Shown here: one piece after another, positions 8,155 through 16,279 of the stretch
Numbering within the stretch: the first letter of the stretch is position 1
Layout: every line of letters begins with the position of its first letter
NCBI RefSeq assembly: GCF_900626095.1
Contig: NZ_UYZZ01000002.1
Location: 248,001-312,000, forward strand
Source of the DNA: Clostridium rectalis
GTDB lineage: Bacteria; Bacillota; Clostridia; Clostridiales; Clostridiaceae
Reading direction: 5' to 3'
DNA length: 64,000 nucleotides
Translations under genes and position numbers: made by a program
The notes under the pieces: model-generated
The model's database searches: none
What the model was told of the DNA's origin: nothing
What the model saw: the letters and a program-made list of their open reading frames with translations, nothing else

Positions 8155-9519
8155 TCAATTTAATTTTATGTTTTGTAGGTTATTATCATACTCTGTGCTA
8201 ATTATTTTATTATATTTATAATAAAATAATATGGAAAGTACTAGATAATTTATACCTATACCTATATAAATCCCTGAAAGGTTTATTTTAGCAACAAAAA
8301 CTAAACAAATAATAATTATCATACTAATAATATTTATTATCAAACTTACAATAAACACCCATTGTTCTTTATTAATACCTTGTAAACTATATTTATAAAC
8401 AGAATGCGGTAAATTAAATATTTGTGCAAATATTGCAAGTATAATATAAGAAGCCGAAAAATCTATTACTGTTATATCGTTAGTAATAAATCCTAAGATT
8501 TTTGTTTTAAAAATTATATATATTATCGAAATCACCAAATAAAATAAAAAAGTGAGTAATAAACATAGTAAGGGTATAGTTCTCATTTCTTTTCGCATAT
8601 TTTTAGTAGAAAATTCTCCTACCAAATTCAATGAAGTTGAAGAGTATGCGTGCATTGGCATTAACAATATATTTATTACAGTAAATAATAAAGTATAAGT
8701 AGCAGTTTCTATAACTCCTATTCTCGAAACAATACCAATAATAACGATATTAAAAAGAGTACCTTCTAAAAATTCTTGTCCCATTAGAGGAAGAGATGTT
8801 TTTATTAATTGGTTTATATAATATTTTATGTTTTTTATATTAGTTTTTAATTGAAACACATTTGTATCTCTCAATATGTAAATATATATAATGACATTTA
8901 TAAATAATGAAATAATTGAAGCTATTGCAGCTCCAGTTACCCCCATTTCAGGAAAACCCATTTTACCAAATATAAAAATATAATCTAATACTAAATTACT
9001 TAAACTAGCAATTAATGAGCCATAAAAAATATATTTTGTTTTTTTAATTATTTTAAATAATGAGGAAAATACAAATAAGATCATTGTTAATCCTATAGAC
9101 ATTCCATATATAGCTAAATAGTATGAAGCTTCTTCTAATATTTTACCATCAAAGCTGAAAAAGATTTTTAGGATAGGAACTCTAAAAACTAAAATTAAAA
9201 TGTAAAATATTATGCCAATGAACCCACTTAAAGCTATTGTTATTGTAAATTTATTAAATAATTCTGTATTATTATCATCACTTAATACTTTAATTTTAGA
9301 ACCTAAAATGTTAAAGGCTATTGCAATCATTCCAAGGATTCCACTTATACTATAAAGTGTTAATGAAACTGTTCCTACAGCTGCATAAGCAAAAACAGAA
9401 ATTCTTCCTACCATTGCTTGATCTACTAGCCCAATTAATAGATTAGTAATCATATTTATTACTAAAGGTAATGCTATGTTATTAATGTTTTTTATATGTT
9501 CTTTAAATTTTGACGTCAT
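8155..9519 (-). CDS. MATE family efflux transporter (RiPP cassette exporter)
   Basis: The protein has 454 residues with about twelve predicted membrane helices. It shows MATE/NorM family features: the N-terminal LPLVINMITNLLIGLVDQAMVGR segment, and a second half that repeats the fold after a central loop near residues 225-240. The ATG at 9519 has a GAGGTGAT ribosome site. It overlaps the end of the PqqD-like gene by 17 bases, so it belongs to the radical SAM operon. MATE proteins export small cations or drugs by Na+ or H+ antiport. By context this one most likely exports the product made from the 17-residue peptide, which is an inference. Most RiPP clusters use ABC exporters, so the choice is unusual. 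Confidence 0.88.
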   Translation of the reverse strand: MTSKFKEHIKNINNIALPLVINMITNLLIGLVDQAMVGRISVFAYAAVGTVSLTLYSISGILGMIAIAFNILGSKIKVLSDDNNTELFNKFTITIALSGFIGIIFYILILVFRVPILKIFFSFDGKILEEASYYLAIYGMSIGLTMILFVFSSLFKIIKKTKYIFYGSLIASLSNLVLDYIFIFGKMGFPEMGVTGAAIASIISLFINVIIYIYILRDTNVFQLKTNIKNIKYYINQLIKTSLPLMGQEFLEGTLFNIVIIGIVSRIGVIETATYTLLFTVINILLMPMHAYSSTSLNLVGEFSTKNMRKEMRTIPLLCLLLTFLFYLVISIIYIIFKTKILGFITNDITVIDFSASYIILAIFAQIFNLPHSVYKYSLQGINKEQWVFIVSLIINIISMIIIICLVFVAKINLSGIYIGIGINYLVLSILFYYKYNKIISTEYDNNLQNIKLN

Positions 9520-9832
9520 TAGGTATCACCTCAGTTGGAAAGCTTAAATTTATTAATATATCATAAATTATATTTAAGCATCTATAACTCTTTAAAAAGT
9601 TTATAAGATCATTATAAATACTCTTTTCTGGAATGTTATATTTATTAGTAAAATGATTAATTATTTTATCAAATTTATATTTTTGGGAAATTAAATACAA
9701 CATTTCTGAACCAATCATATTAATTTTTACAAATTCTAAATCAATAGGGTCAAAACTTATAAAAAATTTACCCTCCTTTCTAAAAATCAATGTTTTTTCT
9801 CCTTCTATATAAAATGCAGTTATTTCGTCCAT
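9503..9832 (-). CDS. PqqD-like peptide-binding (RRE) protein
   Basis: This 109-residue protein has the layout of a PqqD-type RiPP recognition element: an N-terminal beta region (residues 1-45, ITAFYIEGEKTLIFRKEGK, FFISFDPIDLEFVKIN) followed by helices in which MIGSEMLYLISQKYKFDKIINHF and YNIPEKSIYNDLINFLKSY match the usual helical half. PqqD-like proteins bind the leader of a precursor peptide and present it to a radical SAM enzyme. It starts 2 bases after the radical SAM stop codon, with its ribosome site (GAGGAGG) inside that gene, and overlaps the MATE gene. The fold is inferred from pattern and neighbourhood because sequence identity to named PqqD proteins is low. Confidence 0.72.
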   Translation of the reverse strand: MDEITAFYIEGEKTLIFRKEGKFFISFDPIDLEFVKINMIGSEMLYLISQKYKFDKIINHFTNKYNIPEKSIYNDLINFLKSYRCLNIIYDILINLSFPTEVIPNDVKI

Positions 9833-9834
9833 AC

Positions 9835-10938
9835 TTATTCCTCCTCTGATTCATAATAACAACTTTCATCTGAACCATAAATACTACCATATAGATTATA
9901 TGCGGCAGATCTACAACCTGCACCACACCAGCTTTTATTGCACTTTTTACATTTACCTTGCAAATCATCAAAATTTATATTACGAAGTTTTTTAAACACT
10001 TCAGATTTTATCCAAATTTCTCCAAATGAGTTTTCTTTTATATTTCCGGCTTTAAACTCATCTATACCAATCATTAAATCACAACCATAAACATCACCAT
10101 TTTGTATTATAGAACATGCATTTATACCGGATTGACATGAAATATCTCTCTTGGATGAATTATTAATTATATTATTTTGTCCCCATACAGGTAATAGATC
10201 TAATCTATTGTAATATTCTAAAGGAAAGTAATATAACCAAAAAACTTCACTTTCATTTGGAGGAACAATTTTGAAATGAAGTTTTATCTCTTTATTAAAC
10301 ATCATTTTTGATAACTGTAAAAATACTGGATACCACTGTTCTTTAGTAACTAATATATCTCCATCAGAAGCTCGTCCAGTAGGACAGACTACCATTACTT
10401 TCATATATGTTATCCCTAACTGTTCATTAAATTTTATACATTCAATTAAATTGTCAACATTATTTTTATTAAGAGTAAATAATGTTGATACAGGCAATTT
10501 ATATTGTTGTAAATTTTTAATTCCATTTATAGTTTTCTCAAAAGTGTTTTTTCCTCTTATTTTTTCATGAGTTTGTTTATTACTACCATCTAAACTTACA
10601 CAAATTCTATCAAATTTGTAATTAGATAATTTTTTAGCTATATCATTATCTATTAGTGTAGCATTTGTATTTATAATTTTTGCAAATCTGTATTTTTGAG
10701 TTGCTTCTAAAATTTCAAAAAAATCTTTTCTAATAAATGGTTCTCCACCACTTAGAGAAATTCTATGTACATTTAATTTTTCTAACTCATCAAACAAGCG
10801 CTTAAAATCATCTAACGTTAGTTCTTGATTACTTATAGCTTCAGGGCCAGAAGATGCATAACAATAATCACACTTAAGATTACATCTATTAGTAATACTT
10901 ATGTCAACTAATCCTGGTGCTGAAAAAAAATCTCTCAT
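9835..10938 (-). CDS. Radical SAM/SPASM peptide maturase
   Basis: This 367-residue enzyme has the radical SAM cluster motif CNLKCDYC (C19, C23, C26), the SGGEPF SAM-binding segment near residue 64 and a strand with NTNAT. The C-terminal SPASM region carries many cysteines (CQSGINACSIIQNGDVYGC and GKCKKC..WCGAGC..C), enough to bind two auxiliary Fe-S clusters. Such enzymes (PqqE, MftC, AlbA and related maturases) install crosslinks on ribosomal peptides. It is the first enzyme gene after the short peptide gene at 11033-11086 and is followed by the PqqD-like and MATE genes. The start ATG at 10938 has a TAAGGAGTG ribosome site. The reaction and product are unknown. Confidence 0.88.
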   Translation of the reverse strand: MRDFFSAPGLVDISITNRCNLKCDYCYASSGPEAISNQELTLDDFKRLFDELEKLNVHRISLSGGEPFIRKDFFEILEATQKYRFAKIINTNATLIDNDIAKKLSNYKFDRICVSLDGSNKQTHEKIRGKNTFEKTINGIKNLQQYKLPVSTLFTLNKNNVDNLIECIKFNEQLGITYMKVMVVCPTGRASDGDILVTKEQWYPVFLQLSKMMFNKEIKLHFKIVPPNESEVFWLYYFPLEYYNRLDLLPVWGQNNIINNSSKRDISCQSGINACSIIQNGDVYGCDLMIGIDEFKAGNIKENSFGEIWIKSEVFKKLRNINFDDLQGKCKKCNKSWCGAGCRSAAYNLYGSIYGSDESCYYESEEE

Positions 10939-10966
10939 ATTCTATTCACTCCTTAAAATCTATAAT

Positions 10967-11015
10967 TAATTTAAAAATAAGCTTTATGTTTTACATAAAG
11001 CTTATTTTTAAATTA
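10967..11015. terminator. Perfect 23-bp hairpin between the precursor peptide and radical SAM genes
   Basis: Two perfectly complementary 23-base arms (10967-10989 and 10993-11015) are separated by three bases. The core is AAATAAGCTTTATGT and the tails are A/T-rich, so a U-tract forms at the stem end on either strand. It lies 18 bases after the peptide stop codon and 29 bases before the maturase start. This fits an attenuator that makes more peptide transcript than enzyme transcript, as is common in RiPP operons. Confidence 0.8.
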
Positions 11016-11032
11016 GTTTTTTTAACTTTAGC

Positions 11033-11086
11033 TTAGCATTTACCCCATGCAACAAAAGTTTCAACTATTGGCTGTTCGTATTTCAT
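11033..11086 (-). CDS. Candidate RiPP precursor peptide, 17 residues, ending WGKC
   Basis: The ATG at 11086 is preceded by a strong ribosome site (AGGGGAG, 9 bases upstream). The frame reads MKYEQPIVETFVAWGKC and stops with TAA at 11033-11035. The evidence that it is real is its position: first gene of an operon whose next genes are a radical SAM/SPASM maturase, a PqqD-like protein and an exporter, with a stem-loop between it and the maturase. The KYE.P...E start resembles other short PqqA-like precursors. The C-terminal Trp, Lys and Cys, and the Tyr near the start, are plausible sites for radical crosslinking. It was too short for ordinary gene finding. Its product and function are unknown. 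Confidence 0.72.
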   Translation of the reverse strand: MKYEQPIVETFVAWGKC

Positions 11087-11142
11087 CTACATTCACTCCC
11101 CTCTAATAATGATACATATTATATATATATATATTGATATAT

Positions 11143-11172
11143 ATCATATCATAAAAATACAAAAAAAAACAA
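11143..11172 (-). promoter_or_regulatory. Possible promoter of the RiPP-like operon
   Basis: On the minus strand TTGTTT (11167-11172) is followed after 18 bases by TATGAT (11143-11148). It lies about 57 bases before the peptide start in a region that is otherwise AT repeats. The match is weak in such low-complexity sequence. Confidence 0.3.
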
Positions 11173-11298
11173 AAAAAGTTTTTTTTGTATAAATAATACT
11201 TAAATAACAAAAATATATTGTAGGTATTCACTTACCTATACAACAATTATAAAAGATGCAACTTTTATAATATTTAGGTTCATTACTTTTCTTAAGCT

Positions 11299-11490
11299 TT
11301 ATTTTTTAGTAGGCGGAAAGAACCTTCCAGGTATTCTTTGAGGTTCTATCCAACTTCCCTAAACAATCAGGTTCTCAAAATAGTATAAATTCGAAAACAA
11401 TTGTTTAGCAAAATTGGAAGAGGAATTAATCTTAAATTGAGCTATACATATTAAATTTTGTCCTTGTACCTGCCCTAGGCTAGTACAAAA
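11299..11490 (-). pseudogene. Insertion-sequence transposase, C-terminal remnant with internal stop
   Basis: On the minus strand one frame reads VAAFCTSLGQ...QNLICIAQFK...FENLIV, then a TAG at 11359-11361, then in the same frame GSWIEPQRIPGRFFPP and TKK before a TAA at 11299-11301. The basic, proline-rich end and abrupt boundary next to the truncated ATPase at 11500 look like the 3' end of a DDE-type transposase gene. I cannot name the IS family from sequence alone. If correct, IS insertion or IS-mediated deletion removed the start of the adjacent ATPase gene. Confidence 0.45.
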
Positions 11491-11499
11491 AGCAGCTAC

Positions 11500-12074
11500 A
11501 AAAAGGTAAAATATATGGTGTTGTAGGAAAATCTGGAGCAGGAAAAAGCACTCTTTTATCTTTGATTTCTGGATTAGATACATGTAGTTCAGGGGAAATC
11601 CTATATAAAGATAAAGATATAAAATCTATAGATAGAGATTTATATAGAGCCAAAAATATCGGAGTAATATTTCAAAGTTATAATTTACTTACCAATGCAA
11701 CAGCTTTAGAAAATATAATTTTATCCATGAACATAAGTGGAGTTAAACATAAAGAAAGTGATGCTTATAATATATTAGATAAAGTTTTCATTGATAAAGA
11801 AAAGGCTAGACGAAAAATATTGAAACTATCTGGAGGAGAACAGCAACGTATAGGTATTGCTAGAGCACTTTCACATGACCCTGACATTATAATTGCAGAT
11901 GAACCCACGGGAAATTTAGATGAAGATGCCGAAAAAAAAATAATGAATATTTTAGTCTCATTAGCACATAAAGAAAATAAATGTGTTATTATCGTAACCC
12001 ATTCAAAAAATGTTTGTACCTATTTTGATGAAATCTGGGGCATTAATTCAGGTAAATTAGTTTTTCTTAAATAG
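11500..12074 (+). pseudogene. 5'-truncated ABC ATPase (copy of 6279-6938)
   Basis: Homology to the intact ATPase at 6279-6938 begins abruptly at AAAAAGGTAAA (11500) and continues to the stop codon at 12074. Walker A, the signature LSGGEQQR and Walker B are all still encoded, but about 29 N-terminal residues and the ribosome site are missing. The open frame upstream reaches only a stop at 11481-11483 with no ATG. The only nearby start codons are after Walker A (for example TTG at 11562), which would not give a working ATPase. No partner permease is next to it on this strand. Confidence 0.85.
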
Positions 12075-12091
12075 ATTTAATCCTAACTCAA

Positions 12092-12127
12092 AGTCTAATC
12101 TATTAATTATTTTTAATAGATTAGACT
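12092..12127. terminator. Bidirectional terminator between convergent ABC genes, copy B
   Basis: The arms AGTCTAATCTATTAA and TTAATAGATTAGACT pair almost perfectly. It is the counterpart of the hairpin at 6957-6992 and ends 22 bases before the convergent permease stop. Confidence 0.75.
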
Positions 12128-12149
12128 AAATTATTTATTCAGTAAAGCA

Positions 12150-13319
12150 TCATTCATACCTAAGAGCATCAATTGGTTTTAGTTTTGCTGCTTTATAAGC
12201 GGGGAAAATACCAAATACTATCCCCACTACCATAGAAAAAGAAAATGCTATTAATGTAACTTTCATAGAAAAAGCTACGTTAATTCCAAACTTTGATACA
12301 ATACTTCCTATTCCTAATCCCGTAGTAACACCTACTAAGCCTCCCATAGAACTTAAAACTAAAGCCTCTATTAAAAATTGAGACATTATATCTCCTCTTT
12401 GTCCACCTAATGCTTTTCTGATTCCTATTTCCTTTGTTCTCTCAGTTACAGAAACAAGCATTACATTCATCACTCCAATACCTCCAACTATAAGAGAAAT
12501 GCTTGCAATACCTCCAAGTAATACACTTAAAGTCTTTGTTACAGATCCCATAGTCTCTAGTAATTGTTTTTGGCTGGTAATAGTATAAGTCTTTTTATTA
12601 CTTCTATTAGAATTGAATTTATTTGTAAAATACATTTCTAAATTATTTGTAACTAAATCCACCATTTTTTCACTTTCAGTCTCTATATATAAACTAGTAA
12701 TATTGGTAGTTTGGGCTAGTGTTACAGTTGTACTTAATGGTGCAATTAGCATTTCATCAATATTTCCACTCATTGAACTCCCTTGTGATTCTAATACCCC
12801 TATAACTTTATAGGATTCACCATTGACCTTTACACTCTGTCCCACAGGATTTAAAAATTGAAATAAATCTGATGCAACATCTGAACCAATGACTAATACC
12901 TTACTTCTATTTTCATCATCCACATCAGAAATAAATCTTCCAGAGGCAACATTTAATTGCCTTATGTCAGAAAACTCCCCTCTTACTCCTGTAACATTAT
13001 ATGATTCCGATATCTCATCAAAACTTAATGTGGCATTGATAGATAAAGATGGCGCCAAATTTTTTACTCCTTGTATCTTATTAATTTTACTCAAATCTTC
13101 TGTAGTAATTTTGTTATTATTCATCACACTAACATAAATCAAATTGGTACCTAAGGATTGTATTTGTCCCATTATATTCTTTGAAGAGCCATTCCCTATT
13201 GCTACCATAACTATTACAGATGAAATTCCTATAATTATTCCTATCATTGTAAGTATAGATCTCATTTTATTACTTATAATATTTTTTATTGATAACTTTA
13301 AAGTTTGAAGAAAATTCAC
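12150..13319 (-). CDS. ABC transporter permease, MacB/YknZ type
   Basis: This complete 389-residue permease has an N-terminal helix (about residues 18-40), an outer MacB periplasmic-core domain (about 45-245) and three C-terminal helices. The FtsX core VTERTKEIGIRKALGGQRGD and the terminal LKPIDALRYE are typical of MacB/YknZ. It starts with GTG at 13319, preceded by GAGGTGATT, and lies 11 bases after the ATPase gene in the operon. With the adaptor and ATPase it forms a tripartite YknXYZ-like exporter, a family linked to protection from toxic peptides. Its last third is duplicated at 7016-7512. Confidence 0.92.
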   Translation of the reverse strand: MNFLQTLKLSIKNIISNKMRSILTMIGIIIGISSVIVMVAIGNGSSKNIMGQIQSLGTNLIYVSVMNNNKITTEDLSKINKIQGVKNLAPSLSINATLSFDEISESYNVTGVRGEFSDIRQLNVASGRFISDVDDENRSKVLVIGSDVASDLFQFLNPVGQSVKVNGESYKVIGVLESQGSSMSGNIDEMLIAPLSTTVTLAQTTNITSLYIETESEKMVDLVTNNLEMYFTNKFNSNRSNKKTYTITSQKQLLETMGSVTKTLSVLLGGIASISLIVGGIGVMNVMLVSVTERTKEIGIRKALGGQRGDIMSQFLIEALVLSSMGGLVGVTTGLGIGSIVSKFGINVAFSMKVTLIAFSFSMVVGIVFGIFPAYKAAKLKPIDALRYE

Positions 13320-13330
13320 CTAAATCACCT

Positions 13331-13993
13331 CTATTCGTATAACCTTCCATCTATTATTTTTATGACTCTTTCAGCTTCCTTAGCAACTTCATTATCGTGT
13401 GTAATTAGTATTATAGTCTGCCCTTCTTTATGTAAATTTTTAATCAACTTAATAATCTCTTTTGATGTCTTCGTATCTAAAGCCCCTGTAGGTTCATCTG
13501 CTAGTATTATATCTGGATTTCCAGCCAATGCTCTAGCTATAGCAACTCTTTGCTGTTGTCCACCTGATAGTTCATTAGGTTTATGATTTTCTCTCCCCTT
13601 AAGTCCAACACGATTTATATAATCTAACGCAATTGTTCTGCACTCTTTTGCTGCTATACCTCTATAAAAAAGTGGAACTTCTACATTTTCTACTGCCGTT
13701 AATTTCCATAATAAATTAAAATTTTGAAATACAAATCCCACTTTCTTATTTCTTATATTAGCTAATTGTACTTCATTAGCTTTTTCTATATTTATACCAT
13801 CAAAAATAAAAGTACCATAATCTACTGTATCTAGACATCCAATAATATTCATAAGTGTTGACTTTCCTGAGCCAGAAGGGCCCACTATGGATACAAATTC
13901 ACTTTTATTTACAGAGAAACTAATATCATCCAACACCTTTACTAAATCATCTCCCAAAGTATAATACTTGGATATATTTTTTAATTCTAACAT
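13331..13993 (-). CDS. ABC transporter ATP-binding protein, MacB/YknY type
   Basis: This 220-residue ATPase has Walker A GPSGSGKST at about residues 38-46, a Q-loop VFQNFNLLW, the signature LSGGQQQR and Walker B IILADEPTGALD. It sits between the adaptor gene (15 bases upstream) and the permease gene (11 bases downstream), as in YknXYZ-type operons. The length and the ALDTKTS segment after Walker B fit the MacB/LolD group. Substrate unknown. Confidence 0.93.
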   Translation of the reverse strand: MLELKNISKYYTLGDDLVKVLDDISFSVNKSEFVSIVGPSGSGKSTLMNIIGCLDTVDYGTFIFDGINIEKANEVQLANIRNKKVGFVFQNFNLLWKLTAVENVEVPLFYRGIAAKECRTIALDYINRVGLKGRENHKPNELSGGQQQRVAIARALAGNPDIILADEPTGALDTKTSKEIIKLIKNLHKEGQTIILITHDNEVAKEAERVIKIIDGRLYE

Positions 13994-14008
13994 AATTATT
14001 TCTCCTCT

Positions 14009-14962
14009 TTATCTATTTTTTGATACACTTGACCTTTCTTGCTGCATATTTTCATCTTGCTTAACCCTACCATTGTCATTAATTTTACCAAATCCTCCTT
14101 GCATTCCACCTTTTGATTCAATTTTATTATTACTATTGGTATTATTTTTTATCATTATCTCATCATCCTCAGAAAGTCCACTGGTTATTTCTACATATGT
14201 GTCATTAGATATACCTGTCTCAACCTTTTTAGTTTTTGTTACTCCTTCTTCACTATATATTAAAACATGCTTTGATCCATTAGAAGTTTTTACTGCATTA
14301 ATTGGAATAAGTAATGTATTTTTTTTAGATTCTACTGTAATTTTAGTTTCTACAGACATACCTATTTTTAAATTTTTTACATCGTCTATAGTTATAGTAA
14401 CCTGAAAAGTTGTTACACCATTTGAGTATTCTCCTTGCTCACTTATATCTGATACTTTTCCTGAAAACTTTTCTCTATTATAGGCATTAGATACTATACT
14501 AACTACCTGACCGTTTTTAATTGATGATAGATCTTTTTCATCTACTTGAATCTTAATAACTAGATTTTTATTATCCTTTATAGTTAAAACCTCTTGCCCT
14601 GAATTAACATTACTTTCTGCCTTTACATTTACTGTAGATATAATTCCATCATAGGGAGCTGTTATTACATTTCCCCTTTCAAAAGTAATTAATATATCCC
14701 CTTTTTTAACTACACTATTTTCTTTTACTAAAACTTCCTTTACAGTATCTTTATAATCATATTTTATTGCATCAATTCTTGACGTTTGTATACTTCCAGA
14801 ACCTGAAATTGATTTTTCTATATCTCCCTTGATTGATTTTACTTTAGTATATTCATTAACTTTTTGCTCAACTCTTCTATTATTACAAATATAATTATAC
14901 GAGATTATACCTCCGCTTATAAGAGTTACTGTAACTATTGCACCTATTACTTCCTTCTTCAT
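14009..14962 (-). CDS. Membrane-fusion (HlyD/YknX-like) adaptor protein
   Basis: This 317-residue protein has one N-terminal membrane anchor (residues 5-25, IGAIVTVTLISGGIISYNYI). A biotinyl-lipoyl half-motif follows (VKEVLVKENSVVKKGDILITF), then a very short hairpin, the second half (VITAPYDGIISTVNV) and beta-barrel domains. The last 40 residues are polar and rich in Asn, Gly and Lys. It should link the MacB-like permease to the cell wall side. It is the third gene of the regulator-kinase-adaptor-ATPase-permease operon. Adaptors in Gram-positive bacteria lack an outer-membrane partner, so a role in substrate hand-off is inferred. Confidence 0.87.
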   Translation of the reverse strand: MKKEVIGAIVTVTLISGGIISYNYICNNRRVEQKVNEYTKVKSIKGDIEKSISGSGSIQTSRIDAIKYDYKDTVKEVLVKENSVVKKGDILITFERGNVITAPYDGIISTVNVKAESNVNSGQEVLTIKDNKNLVIKIQVDEKDLSSIKNGQVVSIVSNAYNREKFSGKVSDISEQGEYSNGVTTFQVTITIDDVKNLKIGMSVETKITVESKKNTLLIPINAVKTSNGSKHVLIYSEEGVTKTKKVETGISNDTYVEITSGLSEDDEIMIKNNTNSNNKIESKGGMQGGFGKINDNGRVKQDENMQQERSSVSKNR

Positions 14963-15048
14963 TTCTACACTATCCTTCCCTGATATAATTTCATGACTTT
15001 ATCTTAATTTATTAACCTTAAAATAAACTTAAAGAAAAAAAGTACAGA

Positions 15049-16278
15049 TTAACTGTACTCTTTTTTTATCCTTAATTTAATTATTACTCTGGTACCTTTG
15101 GGAATATTAGTTTGAATTTCAATACTTCCATTGTGTTTTTCAACTATCCATTTTGCTATAGATAATCCTAATCCTGAACCACCACTTTCTCTTGTTCTAG
15201 CTTTATCTTCCCTATAAAATCTTTCAAATATTTTTTCTTTATTCTCTTGTTTTATTCCTATACCTTCATCCTCAACATAAATTAAACATTTATTATCTTT
15301 GTTAAAAACTCTTATATTTATTACTTCTCCATTATCTGTATACTTTAATGCATTATCTAATAAAATAATAAATAGTTGCTGAATCCTTCCCTCATCACAA
15401 TATAAAGAAACATTTTCTATATCTATATTTACTTTTTTACCTTCCATTTCTCCTAGTTCTTTATAAGGCTGTATAACCTTATCTAATAATTCTTTTAAGT
15501 TAACTTCTTTTTTTTCTAATTCTATAGTGTTTGAATCTGATCTGGCTAATGTTAAAAGATCTGAAACCATTTTTGAAACTCTTTTTGTTTCCATTAAAGC
15601 CGGTTCTATATCATCATATTTATCAATTATTTTAGCATTAGGTTCCCTAAGAATAATTTCTAGTCTTGAATGTATTATTGCAAGAGGTGTTCTAAGCTCA
15701 TGGGATGCATTTTCCACAAATAATTTCTGTTTTTTCCAAGATTCAATTATAGACTCCATACTTTTACCTGCTAAATACCAACTTGCACCCATTGATACAA
15801 ATAAAATTATTATCCCTCCAATAATCAATATATTTAAAAGATTATCCATCATTTGTTCAATAGAATTTACATTTGTTAAAATTTGTACAGTAATTTGTCT
15901 ACCAGAAAAATTTACTAAAAAAGCCAATGTTCTAAATGAATCACTATGTACTGTTATATTATATATTTCATCCAGCCTATTAGGCCTTAGTTCTCTTTCA
16001 TTAATTTTATAATATTCCATCATTGGCCCTTTATTTAGAATATCTCCATTATTATTTCTAAAGATTACAGTTATTCGCGGATTAGATTTAATCATAAATG
16101 GTTCTATACTTTTAGAAATTTTTTTTAGATTCTTCCTATTTTCCAATAACTCAAAATCTATATTACGATATTGGGTAGATTGTATTGTTTTATAAGTTAC
16201 AATAGAAAAGATTGAAAATATAGCTACAAATATAGAAATATTAATAATAATTAATTTTATTTTTTTTTTATCTTTCAT
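15049..16278 (-). CDS. Sensor histidine kinase
   Basis: This 409-residue kinase starts at the ATG at 16278, one base after the response regulator stop codon, with AAGAGGG upstream; a longer TTG start would overlap the regulator. Membrane helices lie near residues 8-30 and 143-167 around an external sensor of about 110 residues. The phospho-acceptor is the His in NASHELRTPLA. N box (LLDNALKYT), G1 (DEGIGI), F (FERFYRED) and G2 (GGSGLGLSIAK) are all present. It presumably controls the adjacent YknXYZ-like transporter with the regulator at 16280-16957. Confidence 0.93.
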   Translation of the reverse strand: MKDKKKIKLIIINISIFVAIFSIFSIVTYKTIQSTQYRNIDFELLENRKNLKKISKSIEPFMIKSNPRITVIFRNNNGDILNKGPMMEYYKINERELRPNRLDEIYNITVHSDSFRTLAFLVNFSGRQITVQILTNVNSIEQMMDNLLNILIIGGIIILFVSMGASWYLAGKSMESIIESWKKQKLFVENASHELRTPLAIIHSRLEIILREPNAKIIDKYDDIEPALMETKRVSKMVSDLLTLARSDSNTIELEKKEVNLKELLDKVIQPYKELGEMEGKKVNIDIENVSLYCDEGRIQQLFIILLDNALKYTDNGEVINIRVFNKDNKCLIYVEDEGIGIKQENKEKIFERFYREDKARTRESGGSGLGLSIAKWIVEKHNGSIEIQTNIPKGTRVIIKLRIKKEYS

Positions 16279-16279
16279 C

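Larger units (their letters stand above)
11500..12646. repeat. Mosaic direct repeat, copy B (with 6364-7512)
   Basis: This is the second copy of the convergent ATPase-terminator-permease junction. Here the ATPase end is truncated and the permease is complete, the reverse of copy A. The two copies are offset by about 5135 bases. Recombination between them would delete the cassette and join an intact ATPase to an intact permease. Confidence 0.85.

Noticed and set aside
11033..11086. Assignment of the WGKC peptide to the tryglysin family because it contains W-G-K
   Set aside because: Tryglysin-type clusters are known from streptococci with a quorum-sensing regulator and an ABC exporter; the three-residue match is too short and the gene context differs.
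11101..11160. AT-dinucleotide run upstream of the peptide as a replication origin or attachment site
   Set aside because: It is simple low-complexity sequence with no iterons, no DnaA-like boxes and no matching copy at the other end of the cassette.
11236..11283. A 15-codon frame on the minus strand (MNLNIIKVASFIIVV) as a second precursor peptide
   Set aside because: It has no ribosome site, lies inside an inverted repeat, and sits upstream of the promoter-like region of the cassette.
11359..11583. A 74-codon minus-strand frame as a single gene
   Set aside because: Its first part is the antisense of the truncated ABC ATPase and only the rest belongs to the IS-like remnant, so the frame is a fusion of unrelated pieces.
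13968..14405. Plus-strand open frame opposite the adaptor gene
   Set aside because: It is the complement of a well-supported membrane-fusion protein, with hydrophobic composition typical of antisense AT-rich frames and no ribosome site.
15527..16012. Plus-strand open frame opposite the histidine kinase
   Set aside because: The kinase on the minus strand has all its catalytic boxes; the opposite frame has no recognisable domain or start signal.
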